Origin: Clostridiales bacterium
GTDB taxonomy: Bacteria > Bacillota > Clostridia > Christensenellales > Aristaeellaceae
DNA: 47,470 nucleotides
Assembly (NCBI GenBank): GCA_012520375.1
Contig: JAAYOH010000011.1
Coordinates: 1-47,470 of the forward strand
Reading direction: 5' to 3'
Below are positions 8,454 to 16,898 of the stretch, piece after piece (position 1 is the first letter of the stretch; each line of letters opens with the position of its first letter). A program made the translations under genes and the position numbers. The notes beneath the pieces are model-generated. The model had not been told where the DNA came from. It saw only the letters and a program-made list of their open reading frames with translations, and searched no databases.

Positions 8454-9149
8454 TCATGGATCCTCCAGCCATCCCGTCCAGAGGGGCCCCGGATCCCCCT
8501 GGATCCGGTACCATCCCGCCCTGCGCAGGCTCAGATGCCCCGCAGGCGACAGGACCAGGATGTCGGGCACCAAGATCTCCAGGCGGCTCAGGCAGAGGGC
8601 GTACTCCCGCGCCAGCTCGACCTCCTCCTCCCGGGGCGTGCAGTCCCCTCCGTCGTGCCAAAGGGCGAGGAGGGCGCACTGGGCGCGGCTTCTGACGGGG
8701 GGTTCCACCAGGGCCCGAAGGGCGAGAGCGGGCATGGCGGTTTGCAGCAGCCGACCCGAGGCGTCCAGGCTCAGAACCAGCGCCTGACCGGGGGCCCGGG
8801 CAAAGAGGACGCGGCAAATTTCCAGCGCCCGATCCAGCCGGTTTATGGTGGGCCCCTTGACGCCGGGGGCGGCATAGCGGCGGGCGGCGCGGTGCAAAAG
8901 GCCCAGCCAGGCGGCGCTCTCCCCGCCGATGCCCGGCACATCCCGCAGGGCTTCCTCCCCGGCGGCCAGCACGGCGCCCACCGAACCGAAGCGCCGGATG
9001 AGGGCGTGGGCCAGGGGGTTCAGGTTTCTGCGGGGCAGGGCGTGGTACAGGAACAGCTCCAGCACCTCGTGGGGCTGGAAGGCCGCAAGCCCTTCCCGCT
9101 CCGCCCGCAGGCGCAGCCTGGACCGGTGTCCGCTGTGGATGTTCGACAT
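8454..9149 (-). CDS. RadC/UPF0758-like protein with degenerate metal site
   Basis: A 231-residue relative of RadC (JAB/MPN fold). The N-terminal half keeps the helix-hairpin-helix element (VPGIGGESAAWLGLL) and the usual start MSNIHSGHRSRLR; the ATG at 9149 is preceded by GGAGG. The C-terminal JAB half is recognisable from its strands, but the metal-binding pattern has decayed. Where RadC has HNHPSGDPTPS, this protein reads LWHDGGDCTPR: the first histidine is Leu, the proline is Asp and the serine is Arg. Hydrolase activity is therefore unlikely, while a structural or DNA-binding role is possible. RadC proteins have no firmly assigned biochemical activity. A terminator separates it from citC upstream, and 111 bp separate it from the next gene. 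Confidence 0.75.
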   Translation of the reverse strand: MSNIHSGHRSRLRLRAEREGLAAFQPHEVLELFLYHALPRRNLNPLAHALIRRFGSVGAVLAAGEEALRDVPGIGGESAAWLGLLHRAARRYAAPGVKGPTINRLDRALEICRVLFARAPGQALVLSLDASGRLLQTAMPALALRALVEPPVRSRAQCALLALWHDGGDCTPREEEVELAREYALCLSRLEILVPDILVLSPAGHLSLRRAGWYRIQGDPGPLWTGWLEDP

Positions 9150-9196
9150 AGAGGGCCTCCTTCCGGCCGATTGGGGTACGCCCGGCTTCCCCAAGG

Positions 9197-9217
9197 AAAA
9201 AGAGCCCGGGCGGGCTC
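9197..9217 (-). terminator. Intrinsic terminator at the end of citC
   Basis: On the minus strand GAGCCC-GCCC-GGGCTC is followed by TTTTT. The hairpin begins inside the citC stop codon, so transcription of citC should end before the radC-like gene. Confidence 0.8.
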
Positions 9218-10250
9218 AGTAGTGTATGACGTCCTCGGTTTCCCGGATCGCCTGCACCACGGCTTCCCCCTCGGGGCCGGCGAAGAAATCGTAGGTGCTG
9301 TCCGGCAGCATGTCCCGGACCGAGGGAAGATCCTGGTCGTGGATGGCCTTTCGCACCGCGCTGGCGCTGATGAAGCGCTCACCGGCCCGCAGGCGGGGGA
9401 TGACCCGGAAGTCGATGCCGGCTTCCGGCAACCGGGCTGCCATCACCTGGTTGTACAGGCCGGTTACCAGGCTGTGTGGCTCTTCTCCCGCGAAACGGAG
9501 GCGGATGTCCAGTTCCCGGGCGATCCGGGCGAACACCGTCAGATCCAGCTGGGCCTGTGCCCGGATGACTTCCTCGCTGTCCCGGAGGAAATAGCTGGGG
9601 AAGGTGGCGGAACTGATCATGTAGGGGCCGGTGTCCTGCACCAGCACCCCGGGGATATGGGAAACACCCCGCAACACCAGCTCTTTGCGCACCCCGGCGG
9701 GGATGGGCCCCGCTTCCTCGCTGAGTACGAAGAGGTACAGGCTGTCGCAAGCGGCGGCGGCGTGCTCCGCCAGGTGCCGGTGGCCCAGGGTGAAGGGATT
9801 GGCGTTCATGACCACAGCGGCCTTCAACCCCTCCGGCCGCCGCGGCAGGGCTGCGCAGTAATCCCGGAAGCCGCTGCGCCGGTTTTCCATGAACACCAGG
9901 TCGGGTATCCGGGCGATCTCAAAAAAGCCCAGATCGGCAAACATGGGGGCGCCGGCGGGCTTGGTATACAAAAAGAGGTGCAGGTTGCCCCGCAGGGCCT
10001 GTATTTCCATCAGGTGGCTCATCACCAGGCTCATCAGGCCCTCTCCCCGGTGCTTTGGCGCTACCGCCATGCAGCGCAGGGTGTTGCCGAAACAGCTGCC
10101 GGTGGCGACGACCCGGTACGCCTCGTCCAGCAGGACGCAGGTATAATCCAGGCACTTGTCCCGGCGCAGCCCTTCCCCCTCCAGCAGCGCGTCCACTTCC
10201 CCGTTTATCCGGCGGTTGCCGGGCCGAAGGGCCCTTATCTCGTACCGCAT
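9216..10250 (-). CDS. citC: [Citrate (pro-3S)-lyase] ligase, orphan
   Basis: A 344-residue CitC family protein, which adenylates and acetylates the prosthetic group of the citrate lyase acyl carrier subunit. The N-terminal GNAT-like part (MAVAPKHRGEGLMS near 65-78) is followed by a nucleotidylyltransferase domain starting at AAVVMNANPFTLGHRHL (HxGH-like motif). ISASAVRKAI near the C-terminus is the second nucleotide-binding motif. Length is typical. No citD, citE, citF or citX lies in the window, so the substrate protein is elsewhere or differs. The ATG at 10250 has no ribosome binding site of its own and sits inside a short leader ORF (10235-10330), so translation probably depends on coupling. 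In the citC frame a TAG lies a few codons upstream, so an N-terminal extension is excluded. Confidence 0.88.
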   Translation of the reverse strand: MRYEIRALRPGNRRINGEVDALLEGEGLRRDKCLDYTCVLLDEAYRVVATGSCFGNTLRCMAVAPKHRGEGLMSLVMSHLMEIQALRGNLHLFLYTKPAGAPMFADLGFFEIARIPDLVFMENRRSGFRDYCAALPRRPEGLKAAVVMNANPFTLGHRHLAEHAAAACDSLYLFVLSEEAGPIPAGVRKELVLRGVSHIPGVLVQDTGPYMISSATFPSYFLRDSEEVIRAQAQLDLTVFARIARELDIRLRFAGEEPHSLVTGLYNQVMAARLPEAGIDFRVIPRLRAGERFISASAVRKAIHDQDLPSVRDMLPDSTYDFFAGPEGEAVVQAIRETEDVIHY

Positions 10251-10330
10251 GGCGGGGGAAAGGGGCGGATGCTATGCACCGCGCCCTGGGCGAGGGTGGA
10301 TTCTGTCCCGGGCGGGACTTTTGTATTCAT
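10235..10330 (-). CDS. Leader peptide overlapping the start of citC
   Basis: A 31-codon ORF (MNTKVPPGTESTLAQG...) begins at an ATG preceded by a strong GGAGGTGGGG ribosome binding site and ends 16 nt inside citC in another frame. It lies on the transcript from the promoter at 10410-10438. Because citC lacks its own ribosome binding site, ribosomes ending here could restart at the citC ATG. An indel artefact joining the two frames is not needed, since citC has a full-length family N-terminus. Confidence 0.5.
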   Translation of the reverse strand: MNTKVPPGTESTLAQGAVHSIRPFPPPCGTR

Positions 10331-10409
10331 TTGCCCCACCTCCATCCTTTCGATCCGAAGGGCACCGGATATACTGCAACAAGATGTAAAGCGCGACCTG
10401 TACAGGGCT

Positions 10410-10438
10410 ATTATACACAAGGAGCGGGGACAATGCAA
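10410..10438 (-). promoter_or_regulatory. Promoter of leader ORF and citC
   Basis: On the minus strand TTGCAT, a 17-bp spacer and a perfect TATAAT. The expected transcript start near 10403 leaves about 70 nt of leader before the ATG at 10330. Confidence 0.75.
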
Positions 10439-10507
10439 TATGGGTCCGTGGCAAGGTCCCAAGGGAAAAGCCCGCGGGAAAACCTTTAAGGCAACTCTTT
10501 TCCTCGG

Positions 10508-11716
10508 CTATTTCAGCGAGGTCAGGATGGCGGCCTTGCTGATGATGCCTACGAATTTTCCATCATCGTTGAGTACGGCGATGGGAAACCTTGACTGTGA
10601 TGCAATGGGGATCAAATCCGAAATCTGCATATCCTGTTTTGCCGTTGGCGTGTCGTTGACCAGGGCTTCTTTGAACGACAGTTTTCCTTCGCGCACCTGA
10701 AAGGCCGCGTCAAGGGGCAGCACCCCAACGAAGTTCATTTTGTTGTCCACCACGTACGCGCTGGATACGTTATGAATGCGCATCAAAGCCAACGCGGTGT
10801 TGGCGCCATCCTGCAGGCTGACAAGACAGGATGGGGTTTGCATAAAGCTTTTCACCTGATAAACTTGCGCTTTGTCGGCGCTATTGATGAAATCGCTGAC
10901 ATACTCGTCTGCGGGGTTGCTGGTCATCTCCTCCGGGACATCTGTCTGGACAATTCTACCGTCGCGCATGATGGAGATGGTGTTGCCCAGTTTGAAGGCC
11001 TCGTTGATATCGTGTGTGATGAAGACGACCGTTTTGTTCAGCTTCTCCTGGATGGACAGCAATTCAAATTGCATATCCTGTCTGACCAAGGGGTCCAGGG
11101 CAGAGAAGGGCTCATCCATCAGCAGGATATCCGGGTTGTTTGCCAACGCCCGCGCGATGCCCACCCGCTGGCGCATACCGCCGCTCAGGCTATCGATGCT
11201 TTTGTTCTCCCAACCCTTCAGGTTGACCATTTCGATCATTTCCATCGCCCTGTCGATCCTGTCTTTCTTCTTGACTCCGCGTATTTCCAATCCATACGCC
11301 ACATTGTCCAGCACATTGCGGTGGGTAAGCAGGCCAAAACTTTGAAAGACCATGGAGACGTTTTTGCGCCGATAATTGAGCAGCTGTTGCGCGTTGAATG
11401 TTTGAATGTCTTTTCCTTCAAAGAGGATTTTTCCCTTGGTGGGCGTCAGCAGCAGATTGAGGCAGCGCACCACGGTGGATTTGCCCGATCCGGACAAACC
11501 GATGAGCGTATGGATCTTCCCGCGTTCCACATCAAAGGAAATGTTGTCCACCGCGAGGGTAACGCCTGTTTCCTTCAGGATTTCTTCCTTGCTTTTTTGT
11601 TCTGCCCGCAACTGGGCAGCCTGCTGCTTTTTTCGCCCAAACATCATGGTCAGATTCCGGACGCTCAGAATGATGTCTTTGGTTTCAACCATTGCCTGTA
11701 TCGTATCTGGTGTCAT
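10508..11716 (-). CDS. proV: Glycine betaine/proline-type ABC transporter ATPase with CBS pair
   Basis: The 402-residue energising subunit of an osmoprotectant importer of the ProU/OpuA type. Walker A GLSGSGKST lies at 73-81, the signature LSGGMRQRV near 180, and Walker B ILLMDEPFSALD follows. The insert before the P-loop (about 28-50, KKQQAAQLRAEQKSKEE) is typical of ProV. Residues about 290-402 form two CBS modules, which in OpuA sense ionic strength or cyclic-di-AMP and gate transport. The ATG at 11716 has AAGGAG and lies 1 bp after the permease stop codon, so the pair is translationally coupled. The base composition of this operon is lower in GC than that of its neighbours. Confidence 0.93.
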   Translation of the reverse strand: MTPDTIQAMVETKDIILSVRNLTMMFGRKKQQAAQLRAEQKSKEEILKETGVTLAVDNISFDVERGKIHTLIGLSGSGKSTVVRCLNLLLTPTKGKILFEGKDIQTFNAQQLLNYRRKNVSMVFQSFGLLTHRNVLDNVAYGLEIRGVKKKDRIDRAMEMIEMVNLKGWENKSIDSLSGGMRQRVGIARALANNPDILLMDEPFSALDPLVRQDMQFELLSIQEKLNKTVVFITHDINEAFKLGNTISIMRDGRIVQTDVPEEMTSNPADEYVSDFINSADKAQVYQVKSFMQTPSCLVSLQDGANTALALMRIHNVSSAYVVDNKMNFVGVLPLDAAFQVREGKLSFKEALVNDTPTAKQDMQISDLIPIASQSRFPIAVLNDDGKFVGIISKAAILTSLK

Positions 11717-11717
11717 A

Positions 11718-12593
11718 CTACATCTCCTTCTTGTTGTAGGCCCCCTGTGTGAGGCGATCAATCAGCACGGCCATGATCACGATGGCGATACCGGCTGCGA
11801 ACCCCCTGCCGCTTTCCAACCGGTTGATCCCGGTGAGCACCTCGGAGCCAAGCCCCCTCGCACCGATCATGGAGCTGGTGACCACCATGGCGATCGCCAT
11901 CATAATGGTCTGGTTGACGCCCGCCATAATGGTCGGCATCGCCTGGGGAATAAGCGCCTTCACAAGCAGTTGCCAGCGTGTGGCGCCGAAAGCCTTGGAA
12001 GCTTCGACAATCTCCCGATCCACGCTGCGGATGCCCAGGTTGGTCATTCTTACCATTGGGGGCATGGAATAGATTACTGTGGCAATGACTGCGGGCACAT
12101 TGCCCAGCCCCAGCAACATGACGGCTGGGATCAGGTATACAAAGCTTGGCATGGTCTGCATGGTATCCAGGATCGGACGGACGAACCTGCCAAACCTGTC
12201 GCTGAACGAAATCAGAATGCCCAGGGGAAAACCAAGAACCAGCGAGATAAAAACCGAGGTGATGATGATGGACAGGGTCGTGTACATCAGGCTCCACAGC
12301 CCGATCAACCCGATAAAGAAGAGCATGGCTGCATACATAAGCGCGCGCAGCGGGTTCCGGGTGGCCCTCCAGGCGCCGATCAATACGGCCAAAATCATAA
12401 GCCACCAGGGGATGCTGTTGATGACAGTCTGCACCCAAAGCAGTATTTGGCGCAGGAACATGGAAATGCCGTCGAAGAAGGCGCCCCAGTTGTTCATCAT
12501 GTATTCGATCGCCTGATCGATGGGCTTTTTGATGTCAAGGTAGATCCCTTTCGGGAATTCCGTTACCCATTCAAACAAAACATTACACCTCAC
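11718..12593 (-). CDS. proW: Glycine betaine/proline-type ABC transporter permease
   Basis: The integral-membrane subunit of the importer, up to 291 residues. It has the amphipathic N-terminal stretch typical of ProW, then about six or seven membrane segments between residues 60 and 280. The EAA coupling loop reads VEASKAFGATRWQLLVKALI near residue 200. The longest frame starts at a GTG (12593) without a well-placed ribosome binding site. A TTG at 12578, seven bases after GAGGTG, is a plausible alternative that removes five residues. A hairpin separates the gene from the substrate-binding gene upstream, and the ATPase follows after 1 bp. Confidence 0.92.
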   Translation of the reverse strand: MRCNVLFEWVTEFPKGIYLDIKKPIDQAIEYMMNNWGAFFDGISMFLRQILLWVQTVINSIPWWLMILAVLIGAWRATRNPLRALMYAAMLFFIGLIGLWSLMYTTLSIIITSVFISLVLGFPLGILISFSDRFGRFVRPILDTMQTMPSFVYLIPAVMLLGLGNVPAVIATVIYSMPPMVRMTNLGIRSVDREIVEASKAFGATRWQLLVKALIPQAMPTIMAGVNQTIMMAIAMVVTSSMIGARGLGSEVLTGINRLESGRGFAAGIAIVIMAVLIDRLTQGAYNKKEM

Positions 12594-12610
12594 AAAGATT
12601 TATTCTGCGG

Positions 12611-12655
12611 CAAACAGCGGGGCAACCAGCCATTGAATGGCTGCCCCGTCGTTTG
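12611..12655 (-). promoter_or_regulatory. Intercistronic hairpin between binding protein and permease
   Basis: A long imperfect inverted repeat: CAAAC at one end pairs with GTTTG at the other, and inside it GGGGCA with TGCCCC and CCATT with AATGG. No T run follows on either strand, so it looks like an mRNA-stabilising or partial-stop structure, not a full terminator. Such elements often raise expression of the binding protein over the permease. Confidence 0.55.
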
Positions 12656-12678
12656 CCTGTTTCGTTGATTGCTTGTTG

Positions 12679-13668
12679 TCAGAGGCCTTCCCGAACCAAG
12701 GCAGCCTTGTCCTCGGCAAGCCATTGGTCCAGGAGTTCATCATGGGTTTTCAGGAACCAAATGGCGGCGTCATGATAGGAGGCGTCGTTCTCGCTGATAT
12801 ATGCCAACGCTTCGGAGGTCAGCTGACTGGACGTCTTGTACTGGCTCAAAAACTCCGAATATTCCGGATGCTGTTCGTAAAAGGTGGTATTTGCAGACAC
12901 CGTCAGACGGATGGACGGGCATGCACACTGGCCCAGCAGGTACAGATCGGGCTCGTAGGGAGCGTCTTCGAGGAGGACAAGGTCATACTTGCCCGTAATC
13001 CAGGCAGGCTCCCAATAATATGCCACAATGGGCTCTCCCTTTTCATAAGCGCCGACAATCGCGGCGGCCAGGGCAGGATCGGAACCCGGGTCGATGTAGT
13101 TGTACATCTCGTCCAAGCCATAGAATCCTATCTTATCGCGCATGATGCCGTCGATCTGCCAACCGGAAATGGCTCCGTAGATCCGGCCTTTTCCGGGGTC
13201 TTCCGGGTCGTTGAACAACTTGTTGTAACGCTTCAAGTCCTCCACCGTCTTTAAGTCCGGCGCCATGGGTTCAATGCCCCTTGCGGCATCCCCTTCGATC
13301 ACATAGCGCGGGACATACAGCCCCTGGATGTTGTCGTCGTAATTGACGCCGAGTTCCATCAAGCGACCCGCCTCGACATCCTCCTGGTAGGGCGCGATGC
13401 TGTCGGTCCAGGTCTCCATATAAACGTGGATATCTCCCTTGAGGAGCGCGTTGTAGGTTATCGCCGTGGAGCCGGAGATCTCTTCCGTCTCATAGCCATA
13501 CGCCTTTTCAGCGATCAGCATAGCCACCGCGTTGTGGAACTTCATGCTGTCCCAGCCCGCGTCGCCAAAGATGATGGTGGACGAGGCGGCGCTGACGGGG
13601 ATCACCAAGCCAAAAGCCATGACGGAAAAGACGGCGATCAAAATCGTCTTGATCCGTGTGTTTCTCAT
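12679..13668 (-). CDS. proX: Glycine betaine/proline-type substrate-binding protein
   Basis: A 329-residue OpuAC/ProX family binding protein. A signal peptide (MRNTRIKTILIAVFSVMAFG, then LVIPVSAAS) has an Ala-type cleavage site and no lipobox cysteine. In a Gram-positive one would usually expect a lipoprotein, so anchoring may differ. Tryptophans that could form the quaternary-ammonium cage are seen in DAGWDSMKFHN, METWTDS and YYWEPAW. It is the first gene of the operon, with AAAGGAG before the ATG and a strong promoter upstream, and is separated from the permease by a hairpin. The substrate is inferred from the family; choline or proline betaine are equally possible. Confidence 0.92.
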   Translation of the reverse strand: MRNTRIKTILIAVFSVMAFGLVIPVSAASSTIIFGDAGWDSMKFHNAVAMLIAEKAYGYETEEISGSTAITYNALLKGDIHVYMETWTDSIAPYQEDVEAGRLMELGVNYDDNIQGLYVPRYVIEGDAARGIEPMAPDLKTVEDLKRYNKLFNDPEDPGKGRIYGAISGWQIDGIMRDKIGFYGLDEMYNYIDPGSDPALAAAIVGAYEKGEPIVAYYWEPAWITGKYDLVLLEDAPYEPDLYLLGQCACPSIRLTVSANTTFYEQHPEYSEFLSQYKTSSQLTSEALAYISENDASYHDAAIWFLKTHDELLDQWLAEDKAALVREGL

Positions 13669-13772
13669 TGTTTCCTTCTCCTTTCTGGTCTGTTGATTGA
13701 CTTTGTCAATGGCAAAGCCAGTCAGGAATCGCGCTCATTTCTTCGATTCAACCACACTGACGCCATGTGCGG

Positions 13773-13809
13773 CCAGCGGTTCCGGGAGCGCAGCTTCTGG
13801 AACCACTGG
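13773..13809 (-). promoter_or_regulatory. Hairpin at the 5' end of the importer transcript
   Basis: On the minus strand CCAGTGGTTCC pairs with GGAACCGCTGG (11 bp, one G-T pair, 15-nt loop). It begins almost exactly at the expected transcription start, so it may protect the 5' end of the mRNA or, as DNA, serve as an operator. Confidence 0.5.
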
Positions 13810-13814
13810 CTATA

Positions 13815-13843
13815 TTTATACCATAAATGCTTCCATTTGTCAA
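13815..13843 (-). promoter_or_regulatory. Strong promoter of the betaine importer operon
   Basis: On the minus strand a consensus TTGACA, a 17-bp spacer and TATAAA. The leader to the start codon at 13668 is about 140 nt. Confidence 0.85.
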
Positions 13844-14072
13844 GAATTAATGTCATTTTAGACTGTTTCTTCGCGCAAAAGCATCATAAATAGGTAATAT
13901 CATCACTTGGCGGAGACCTCCTTATCGCAGCGGGCAAGGGCGTCGAAAACGTTCTCTCGGGCGTTCGGACCGTCGCAGTGGGGGATGCCGGCCCCGCTCT
14001 GTGCTTCCTTTTTTATCTCGTCACGCCGATGCCCGGAGAGTGTGCGGTCTGCCGTCGTCAACAGGGCATAAC

Positions 14073-14108
14073 AAAAGCGCCCGGATGGGATTTCTCCACC
14101 CGGACGCT
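14073..14108 (-). terminator. Intrinsic terminator of cysN-cysC
   Basis: On the minus strand AGCGTCCGG pairs with CCGGGCGCT around a loop containing AGAAAT and is followed directly by TTTTG. It lies about 15 bp after the stop codon. Confidence 0.75.
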
Positions 14109-14122
14109 GCCTGGGAAAGGCG

Positions 14123-15979
14123 CTATTTGTTCCCCTGCATCTTGGCTTCGATGGCGCCCATGAGGCTCTCCACGCACTCCTCTTCGCTCCACAATTCGGT
14201 GTCCAGCACCAGGTCAGGGTTGACCGGAGGCTCGTATTTGTCGTCAATGCCGGTGAAGTCGGCGATCTTTCCCGCATCCGCCTTTTTGTACAGCTGCTTG
14301 GGATCCCGCTGGCGGCAGGTCTCCACGCTGGCTTTTACGTATACTTCCAGGAAGCTGCCGCTGCCGATGGTCTCCCGGGCCAGGCGCCGGCTCTCCTCGT
14401 AGGGGGAGATCAGGCTGACCAGGGTGATCAGCCCTGCGTTGCGGAACAGCTTGGCCACGTGGGTGACCCGGCGGATGTTGGCCTTGCGGTCCTCGGGGGA
14501 GAAACCCAGGTCGCTGTTCAGGCCCCGGCGCAGCTCGTCGCCGTCCAGGACATAGGAGCCGATGCCCTGCTCCACCAGCAGCCGCTCCACCTCCTGGGCG
14601 ATGGTGGTCTTGCCCGCTCCGGACAGGCCGGTCATCCACACCACCAGCCCGCGTCGCCCGGTGAGCCGGATGCGCTCGTCTTTGGTCATGCGCCCCGCGG
14701 TCCAGCGGATGTTGCGCACGTCGTAATCGTAGGCTTTCATGGCCTCGGTGATGATGCCGCCGCCGGCGATCTCGTAGTTGTCCACGATGACGAACCGGCT
14801 GGTGGACTGGTTTTCCCCCGCCAGGTCGAAGGCGACGGGCCGCTCCAGGGTGAGGATACACTCCGCCACCTCGTTCTTTTCCACGTACTGGCGCAGCAGG
14901 CTGGACAGGGTGGAGGCGTTGACGATGCGCTCCACCTTTTCCAGTTTCATGCGCACGTGGGTGGTGCCGCATTTGAAGAAATACTCCCGGCCGGCGTCAA
15001 AGCGCTGCTTGCCCAGCCAGAACAGGTTGGCCCGGATACGCACCCCCACGTTGGGGGCGGGATCGCTCTCCAGGCACACCACTTCACCCCGCTTGACGAA
15101 GATTTGCTCCGTCATGGTGAAGCCCGCGGCCTCTCCTGCGGAGAAGCGCTCGGGGGTGGGGGCGTTGAACACTTCCAAGGACTTGACCGCGGTCTTTTTG
15201 CCGGAGGGGTAGAAGACGATGCGGTCTCCCGCCTGCACCTTGCCCGCGTCTACCGTGCCTGCAATGATGCGGCGGCTGTCGCCGCCCTGGGTGAACTTGT
15301 ACACGCCCTGGACGGGCATGCGCAGGGGCTGGTGCTCCGGCAGGGGCGCCGATGTGAAGCTGTCCATCTGCTCCAGCACGTTGCAGCCGCTGTACCAGGG
15401 CATGTTGGGGGAATGGTCTGCAATGTTGTCCCCCTGCCTGCCGCTCACCGGGATGAAGGCGGCGGGCTCGATGTCGATTTTTTTGAGGAATTGGGCGTAT
15501 TCGCTGCTGATGTCCTCGTAGACCTTTGGATCGTAGCCCACCAGGTCCATCTTGTTTACCAGCACCGCCACCTGCTGGATGCCCAGCATGGACAGGAAAT
15601 AGCCGTGGCGGCGGGTATTTTCCTCCACGCCCCGGGAAGCGTCGATGACCAGCAGGGCGGCCTCCGCCCGGGAGGCGCCGGTGACCATGTTCTTCAGGAA
15701 TTCGATGTGGCCGGGGGCGTCGATGATGATGTAGCGGCGCTTGTCGGTCTTGAAGAAACAGCGGGCGGTGTCGATGGTGATGCCCTGGGCCTGCTCGTTC
15801 TTCAGAGCGTCCAGCAAAAAGGCGTATTCGAAGGGCTTGGAGTTGCGCCGGCATTGCTCCCGGATGGCTTCCAGCTTGCCCTCGGGCAGGGTGTGGGTAT
15901 CGGCCATCAGGCGGCCGATGACGGTGGACTTGCCGTGGTCCACGTGACCCACGGTGACGATATTCATGACCTCATCCAT
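14123..15979 (-). CDS. cysNC: Bifunctional sulfate adenylyltransferase subunit 1 / APS kinase
   Basis: A 618-residue fusion. Residues 1 to about 420 are CysN, a translation-factor-like GTPase: G1 GHVDHGKST at 11-19, DAPGH, and NKMDL. With CysD it uses GTP hydrolysis to drive formation of adenosine 5'-phosphosulfate. From about residue 440 the CysC domain begins, with P-loop GLSGAGKTT and the active-site serine region [10 protein letters not shown]; it makes PAPS. The fusion is known from several phyla (NodQ-like). The gene follows cysD after 37 bp, with the terminator just after it. No APS/PAPS reductase, sulfite reductase or sulfotransferase is in the window, so the fate of PAPS (assimilation or sulfation) cannot be decided. 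Confidence 0.95.
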   Translation of the reverse strand: MDEVMNIVTVGHVDHGKSTVIGRLMADTHTLPEGKLEAIREQCRRNSKPFEYAFLLDALKNEQAQGITIDTARCFFKTDKRRYIIIDAPGHIEFLKNMVTGASRAEAALLVIDASRGVEENTRRHGYFLSMLGIQQVAVLVNKMDLVGYDPKVYEDISSEYAQFLKKIDIEPAAFIPVSGRQGDNIADHSPNMPWYSGCNVLEQMDSFTSAPLPEHQPLRMPVQGVYKFTQGGDSRRIIAGTVDAGKVQAGDRIVFYPSGKKTAVKSLEVFNAPTPERFSAGEAAGFTMTEQIFVKRGEVVCLESDPAPNVGVRIRANLFWLGKQRFDAGREYFFKCGTTHVRMKLEKVERIVNASTLSSLLRQYVEKNEVAECILTLERPVAFDLAGENQSTSRFVIVDNYEIAGGGIITEAMKAYDYDVRNIRWTAGRMTKDERIRLTGRRGLVVWMTGLSGAGKTTIAQEVERLLVEQGIGSYVLDGDELRRGLNSDLGFSPEDRKANIRRVTHVAKLFRNAGLITLVSLISPYEESRRLARETIGSGSFLEVYVKASVETCRQRDPKQLYKKADAGKIADFTGIDDKYEPPVNPDLVLDTELWSEEECVESLMGAIEAKMQGNK

Positions 15980-16016
15980 CAGGCGATCCTTTCTATAGTC
16001 AGACAGTATGGGAATC

Positions 16017-16898
16017 CTACATGTAGCCGTCCCGGCGCAGGGTCTCCAGGCCGCCGCCGTCTTCCTTGTCCTGGGCGCGGCCCGAGCGCTCCGCGATGTT
16101 GGACAGGGCGCCGGTTTTCAATTCTTCGATGATCTCCCGGGGATTGCGGGAGGTGGACCGGATGGGCCCGGTACAGGGAGCGCAGCCCAGGGAGCGGTAG
16201 CGCTTGCCGTCGCCCTGGTCGTAGTACAGGGATACGGTGGGGATGTGCTCCCGCTCGATGTACTCCCAGATGTTCAACTCGGTCCAGTCCAGCAGGGGAT
16301 GGATGCGCACATGGGTGCCCGGTGCAAAGTCGGTCTTGAACTGGTTCCAGAACTCCGGGGGCTGATCGTCCAGATCCCAGTCGTTGTTCCTGTCCCGGGG
16401 GGAGAAGTAGCGCTCCTTGGAGCGGGAGCCCTCTTCGTCCGAGCGGGCCCCCACGATGACCCCGGTGTAGGCGGCCCGGTTGGTGTCCCGCTCGTATTCC
16501 CCGGTGCTCAGGTTCAGCCGGTAGCGGGGCCACTTTCCGTTCAGGGTGTTGGTCAGGGCCTCGGTTTTCAGCAGGCGGCAGCATTCCACCCGGCCCACCG
16601 CCCCGTCGGGGAAGGTCTTCCGGGCTTCAAGGGCCTCCCGGTTCTCCCCGTAGATCATATATAGCCCGTATTCCCTGGCCAGCCGGTCCCGGTATTCGAT
16701 CATTTCGGGGATCTTGTAGTGGGTGTCGATGTGCACCAGCGGAAAGGGAACGTGCCCGAAAAAGGCCTTGCGGGCAAGCCACAAAAGCACGGTGGAATCC
16801 TTGCCGATGGACCAGAGCATACACATGTTGTCGAAGGCGGCATAGGCCTCCCGCAGGATGTGTACGCTTTTGTATTCCAATGCGTCGAGATGATCCAA
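16017..16898 (-). CDS. cysD: Sulfate adenylyltransferase subunit 2
   Basis: A 293-residue PAPS-reductase-fold ATP pyrophosphatase that, with CysN, adenylates sulfate. The PP-loop is SIGKDST near residue 30, followed by [17 protein letters not shown]. The C-terminal GCAPCTGPI and [11 protein letters not shown]-like end ([15 protein letters not shown]) are CysD hallmarks. The frame is open far upstream, but homology begins at [17 protein letters not shown]. The codon in front is a TTG (16898) with GGGGAGGG seven bases ahead, so a TTG start is preferred. A weak start codon ahead of a strong ribosome binding site may tune its level against cysNC. Confidence 0.93.
   Translation of the reverse strand: MDHLDALEYKSVHILREAYAAFDNMCMLWSIGKDSTVLLWLARKAFFGHVPFPLVHIDTHYKIPEMIEYRDRLAREYGLYMIYGENREALEARKTFPDGAVGRVECCRLLKTEALTNTLNGKWPRYRLNLSTGEYERDTNRAAYTGVIVGARSDEEGSRSKERYFSPRDRNNDWDLDDQPPEFWNQFKTDFAPGTHVRIHPLLDWTELNIWEYIEREHIPTVSLYYDQGDGKRYRSLGCAPCTGPIRSTSRNPREIIEELKTGALSNIAERSGRAQDKEDGGGLETLRRDGYM

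Larger units (their letters stand above)
13669..14122. other. Regulatory spacer between cysN-cysC and the betaine importer
   Basis: It holds the importer promoter (13815-13843), its leader hairpin (13773-13809), a short palindrome ATTGAC-TTT-GTCAAT near 13694-13708 in the leader, and the cysN-cysC terminator (14073-14108). The part between about 13850 and 14070 shows no gene; the open frames there lack ribosome binding sites and family resemblance. Confidence 0.5.

Noticed and set aside
7719-10700. A 993-codon open frame on the plus strand
   Set aside because: It runs antisense through several recognised genes (solute-binding-like, radC-like, citC) and across intergenic spacers; it is a by-product of GC-rich codon use.
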